Assembly: GCF_002760665.1 (NCBI RefSeq)
Contig: NZ_PDOB01000014.1
Span: 62,001-126,000, forward strand
DNA length: 64,000 nucleotides
Source of the DNA: Massilia psychrophila
Lineage (GTDB): Bacteria > Pseudomonadota > Gammaproteobacteria > Burkholderiales > Burkholderiaceae_D
Direction: 5' to 3'
Of this stretch, positions 60,692 through 64,000 are shown in pieces; the stretch's first letter is position 1; every line of letters begins with the position of its first letter. The notes beneath the pieces were generated by a model. The model made no database searches. It saw only the letters and a list, made by a program, of their open reading frames with translations, and had not been told where the DNA came from. A program made the position numbers and the translations under genes.

Positions 60692-60793
60692 ACCGAGAAA
60701 AATTTGCTGAAACTTTTCGATACATGCCCACTATTTACCCCGTGCTACACTCCGAAACCCAATGTATTTGACTCATCGACTATTTCCCTGCCA

Positions 60794-62707
60794 ATGACCG
60801 CACAGCTCAGTTACCGCCCCCTGCACCGCCTCCTGCCGATCGTCGCCCTGCTCGCATCGATCGTCCTTCCGGCCCGCGCCGACGTGCCGCCGGTGCTCGA
60901 CCAGCCATATCCCGGCACCATCGTGCTGAAAGTCGATGCGACCAACCTGAGCCAGCAGATCTTCCGCATGCAGATGTCGATCCCCGTCAAACCGGGTCCG
61001 CTGACGATGCTGTATCCGCAGTGGCTGCCAGGCAACCACGGGCCCAGCGGCCCGCTGACGCAACTGGCCGGCCTGAAATTTTCCGGCAACGGCAAGCCGA
61101 TCGGCTGGGTGCGCGACCCGGTGCAGGTGCACGCTTTTCACCTGACAGTGCCGGCTGGCGTTTCCACGGTGGAAGCGGAGTACCAGTTCCTGTCGCCGCT
61201 CGACACGGCGCAAGGCCGCATCACGATGACGAACGACATCCTTGGCGTGCAGTGGCCATCGGTGACGCTGTATCCGGCCGGCTACAGCAGCCGCCGCATC
61301 ACGGTGCAGCCGAGCCTGATTTTGCCGGAAGGCTGGCAGTACGGCAGCGCGCTGGAAACGGCCGCGCGGAGCGGCAATGAAATCGTCTTCAAGCCGCTCG
61401 ACCTGGAGACGCTGATCGATTCGCCCCTGTTCGCCGGCCGCCATTTCAAGCGCATCGACCTCGATCCGGGCGCCAAGGTACCGGTGTTCCTCAACATCGT
61501 GGCCGACAACCTTGAGAGCCTGGAAGCGAAGCCCGAGCAAATTGAGCCGCACCGGGCAATGGTCAGACAGGCCGCCAAGCTGTTCGGCTCGCACCACTAC
61601 AATCACTACGATTTCCTGTTCGCGCTGTCGGACGATTTTGGCGGCATCGGGCGCGAGCACCACCAGTCGAGCGAAAACGGCGTCAAGCCGGGTTATTTTA
61701 CGGAGTGGGCCAAGGGCGAGGCCGGGCGCGACCTGCTGGCCCACGAGTACGTCCATTCGTGGGACGGCAAATTCCGCCGCCCGGCCGGCCAGGACGTGCC
61801 GAACTTCAACGTGCCGCTGAAAAATGAATTATTGTGGGTGTACGAGGGCCAGACCCAGTACTGGGGCAAGGTGCTGTCGGCGCGCTCCGGTCTGATCAGC
61901 GAAACAGGCACGCGCGACGGCATTGCGGCGGCGGCCGCCTTTTACGACAACGTGCAAGGCCGCTCATGGCGCGCGGTGCAAGATACGGTCAACGACCCGA
62001 TCATCAACATGCGCCGCCCGCAAGGCTGGAGCAACTGGCAGCGCTCGGAAGATTATTACGTCGAGGGCATGTTCATCTGGCTCGACGTCGACACCAAGAT
62101 CCGCGAGATGTCGAACGAGACGCGTTCGCTGGACGATTTCGCGCGGGCGTTTTACGGTGTCAACAACGGCAGCTTCGTGCCGGTTTTTTACACCTTCGAA
62201 GACGTCGTCGCGGCGTTGAACCGTGTGCAGCCGTTCGACTGGGCGCCGTTTTTGCGCAGTCGCCTTGACGGCCACGCCAGCGGCGCGCCGCTCGACGGCC
62301 TGGCGCGCGCCGGCTGGAAACTGGTCTATAACGACACGCCGAGCGACTACAGCAAATCGGTCGATGAGCAGCGCAAGTCGACCGATTTCAGCTATTCGCT
62401 TGGGATGGCGGTCAAGCTTGACGGTGGGGTCGCAGCGGTGCAGTGGGACGGCGTGGCTTTTCGCGCCGGCCTGGCCGGCAACAGCACCATCGTCGCCGTC
62501 AACAACCGCGCCTACAAGGGAGAAGTGCTGAAGGCGGCGGTCAAGGCGGCGAAAGAAAGCAAGGCGCCGATCGCATTGCTGGTGAAACAGGGCGCCAATT
62601 ACCGCACCATCGCCCTCGATTACCACGGTGGCCTGCGCTACCCGCACCTCGAGCGAATTCCGGCAAGCCGTGACCGGCTCGCAACGATCCTCAAGCCGCT
62701 CAAGTAA
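60794..62707 (+). CDS. M61 family peptidase with PDZ domain
   Basis: Exported metallopeptidase (637 aa) with signal peptide ending PARADVP. Zinc site HEYVHSWDGK (H317, E318, H321) plus downstream Glu in LWVYEGQTQYWG, characteristic of glycyl aminopeptidases. N-terminal beta domain (MQMSIPVKPGPLTMLYPQWLPG) and a C-terminal PDZ-like region (LGMAVKLDGGVAAVQWDGVAFRAGLAGNSTIVAVN). The ATG at 60794 is preferred to one 30 codons upstream. It is divergent from hsp20. Confidence 0.9.
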   Translation: MTAQLSYRPLHRLLPIVALLASIVLPARADVPPVLDQPYPGTIVLKVDATNLSQQIFRMQMSIPVKPGPLTMLYPQWLPGNHGPSGPLTQLAGLKFSGNGKPIGWVRDPVQVHAFHLTVPAGVSTVEAEYQFLSPLDTAQGRITMTNDILGVQWPSVTLYPAGYSSRRITVQPSLILPEGWQYGSALETAARSGNEIVFKPLDLETLIDSPLFAGRHFKRIDLDPGAKVPVFLNIVADNLESLEAKPEQIEPHRAMVRQAAKLFGSHHYNHYDFLFALSDDFGGIGREHHQSSENGVKPGYFTEWAKGEAGRDLLAHEYVHSWDGKFRRPAGQDVPNFNVPLKNELLWVYEGQTQYWGKVLSARSGLISETGTRDGIAAAAAFYDNVQGRSWRAVQDTVNDPIINMRRPQGWSNWQRSEDYYVEGMFIWLDVDTKIREMSNETRSLDDFARAFYGVNNGSFVPVFYTFEDVVAALNRVQPFDWAPFLRSRLDGHASGAPLDGLARAGWKLVYNDTPSDYSKSVDEQRKSTDFSYSLGMAVKLDGGVAAVQWDGVAFRAGLAGNSTIVAVNNRAYKGEVLKAAVKAAKESKAPIALLVKQGANYRTIALDYHGGLRYPHLERIPASRDRLATILKPLK

Positions 62708-62732
62708 TTCGCGGTTGGTGTATGCTGATCGC

Positions 62733-63083
62733 ATGATTACAGATACCGACATCGAGCTGAGTGGACCGTTCAAGGCCAGCGACAGCAGCGGCCGTTCCCA
62801 CCACGTCAAGGCAATTCGCATTTTCGACGAGGGCTACGGGATTATTGACGTGTACGTGGATTTTGCCGCCCCGGTCGAGGCCGGGTCGTACAAGGACACC
62901 ACACTGGTCGGCAACATCATCGACCGCCTGCGCGCCCTGGGATACGTCGGCCCCAACTTCGGGCATAGCGATCCGGGTTTACAGGACAGCAAGCTGATCG
63001 TGCTGGAAGCGCCGGAGCAGTTCAGCGATTTCGCCAAGAAAAAAGGGTGGAAGAATTTGGCCGAGGAATTCGACGACGAGTGA
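62733..63083 (+). CDS. Hypothetical protein, acidic C terminus
   Basis: 116-aa cytosolic protein with mixed alpha/beta character (VKAIRIFDEGYGIIDVYVDFA; VGNIIDRLRALGYVGPNFG; KLIVLEAPEQFSDFAKKKGW) and an acidic end EEFDDE. No signal peptide or metal motif. I do not recognise the family. The ATG at 62733 begins the conserved-looking portion, 25 bp after the M61 stop, so it may be cotranscribed. The following 108 bp to imuB hold nothing recognisable. Confidence 0.75.
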   Translation: MITDTDIELSGPFKASDSSGRSHHVKAIRIFDEGYGIIDVYVDFAAPVEAGSYKDTTLVGNIIDRLRALGYVGPNFGHSDPGLQDSKLIVLEAPEQFSDFAKKKGWKNLAEEFDDE

Positions 63084-63191
63084 TGGGGGGTACTTCTGCT
63101 TTCATCCGGGCCCTTTGTCGACCTTTAGCACGTCACCCTCGCGCATGCGCAAGGTCATTCGGACGAGCGAACCGCCGTTTGCGCAAGGATC

Positions 63192-64000
63192 TCAGCCGAA
63201 CAAACCATGCAAGAACCAGCGCGGCGCGGCATCCTCCCCTGCCCCGACGAGGCGCTCCCGATAGACCCAGTAATGCGCATGGTCCTGGCCCTCGGCAATA
63301 AAATAATCGCGCGTCAGCGATTCGCTCCACCAGCCCGCTTCGATGCGCTCGGGCGTCGACGTCATTTTCAAGGGCGAGCCGTAAAACGGCCGGTCGTTGC
63401 GCATCAGCAGCGCAATCGGCTTGATCAGCAGCCAGGTCGGACGCGGCAGGCTGAGCACATTGGGTGGCATCTGCGCCGCGCGCGCCGCAGCATGGATCTG
63501 CTGGTGCACCGGCACCCAGGCATTGGCCAGTTCGGGCCGGTAGTCCGCTTGCGGCGCCGCTTGCAGCACGTTGTCGGGGCCGAGCCGCGCCACCAGCAGC
63601 TCCAACATGCGCAACTGATCCTGCTCGCTGCCGCCCGGCTCGGGAAACAGCGAGTCGCTCGGCGGCGCCATCGGCTGCACCTGCGACGCCGCTAGGCACA
63701 GGCCGATCACCGGCGCTTCCAGCACCTGCTTGGCCAAGCGTTCCTTGAGCAGGCGCACCAGGTGCTCGTCGCGCCAGGTCGGCTCGGCCAGCACGATCTC
63801 GATCACTGTCGGCACGCGCGCCACCCGTCCGCGCTCGTGTTCGAGCTGCAAGCTGATGCGCTCGACGGCGAACTGGCGCGCGCACAGCCAGCCGGTCATT
63901 TGCAACAGCAGCCGGTGGGCGCCGAACAGCAGCGCTTCGGCGTTCTCGACCCGGTCGAACAGGTCGAGTTTGGCGCTGAAGGTGGCAGGCGCCTCGATCC
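63192..64000 (-). CDS. imuB: ImuB-like Y-family polymerase homologue, C-terminal part (runs off right edge)
   Basis: The last 269 codons of an ImuB/DinB2-type protein. Typical C-terminal text: FDRVENAEALLFGAHRLLLQMTGWLCARQ, IVLAEPTWRDEHLVRLLKERLAKQVL, PSDSLFPEPG, LPRPTWLLIKPIAL, PERIEAGWWSESLTRDYFIAEG and YWVYRERL with the end RWFLHGLFG. ImuB is the catalytically inactive hub that recruits DnaE2 to the beta clamp during SOS mutagenesis. It normally precedes dnaE2 directly; here eight genes intervene. The polymerase fold and any clamp motif lie outside the window. Confidence 0.9.
   Translation of the reverse strand, partial: IEAPATFSAKLDLFDRVENAEALLFGAHRLLLQMTGWLCARQFAVERISLQLEHERGRVARVPTVIEIVLAEPTWRDEHLVRLLKERLAKQVLEAPVIGLCLAASQVQPMAPPSDSLFPEPGGSEQDQLRMLELLVARLGPDNVLQAAPQADYRPELANAWVPVHQQIHAAARAAQMPPNVLSLPRPTWLLIKPIALLMRNDRPFYGSPLKMTSTPERIEAGWWSESLTRDYFIAEGQDHAHYWVYRERLVGAGEDAAPRWFLHGLFG

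Overview
The window is a GC-rich betaproteobacterial chromosome segment. The best fit is Oxalobacteraceae (Massilia/Duganella/Janthinobacterium-like). This rests on the pyrG-kdsA-eno-ftsB and dapA-bamC gene orders, the thiC-S-G-D-E operon under a TPP riboswitch, LexA-controlled dnaE2 with an ImuB protein nearby, and abundant TonB-dependent receptors. Almost all of the sequence is coding, and no rRNA, tRNA, phage, IS element or CRISPR array was seen.

Region by region. 1-12.8 kb (minus strand): a carbohydrate block. It has a LacI-type regulator, a TonB-dependent receptor, an amylosucrase-type GH13 enzyme, a PfkB fructokinase and an SLC45-like MFS transporter, followed by glgB, glgX and the start of glgC. 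This reads as sucrose capture, cleavage to glucan plus fructose, fructose phosphorylation and glycogen shaping. A perfect palindromic operator overlaps the -35 box of the receptor promoter. 13.2-19 kb (minus): thiamine operon thiC-thiS-thiG-thiD-thiE plus a DadA-like flavoprotein in the position where thiO would be expected, led by a TPP riboswitch and a visible promoter. 19.0-19.5 kb: decayed SGNH hydrolase. 19.7-26.3 kb: mutS, a metallophosphoesterase-like protein that seems to lack its metal ligands, slyD, the ribosomal oxygenase roxA with a 13-bp tandem array at its stop codon, a DUF7931-like protein and a small Ala-rich lipoprotein with a clear promoter and terminator.

26.4-34.6 kb (minus): a long run of housekeeping genes (PHP phosphatase, htpX, yciO, site-2 protease, trpS, methyltransferase, dapA, bamC) and an alpha/beta hydrolase. 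34.7-40.7 kb (plus): gamma-carbonic anhydrase, Hsp33, hotdog thioesterase, two tandem DUF4360 secreted proteins and an S9 peptidase. 40.9-45.8 kb (minus): a collagen-like lipoprotein, then ftsB, eno, kdsA and pyrG. 46-50 kb: PRC-barrel protein, M20 amidohydrolase and a chemoreceptor.

50-64 kb: error-prone polymerase dnaE2 behind a near-ideal LexA box, then a scarred intergenic region with inverted and direct repeats, a second TonB receptor, a two-component system downstream of a DegP protease, an Hsp20 chaperone, an M61 peptidase, an orphan small protein, and the C-terminal part of imuB running off the right edge. imuB and dnaE2 normally sit next to each other. Here they lie about 10 kb apart on the same strand, which suggests a split mutagenesis cassette. 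The most useful leads are this split cassette, the hairpin repeat family built on GGGTCTGACCCG, the sucrose operator/promoter arrangement, the DadA-like protein in the thi operon, and the apparently metal-less phosphoesterase.
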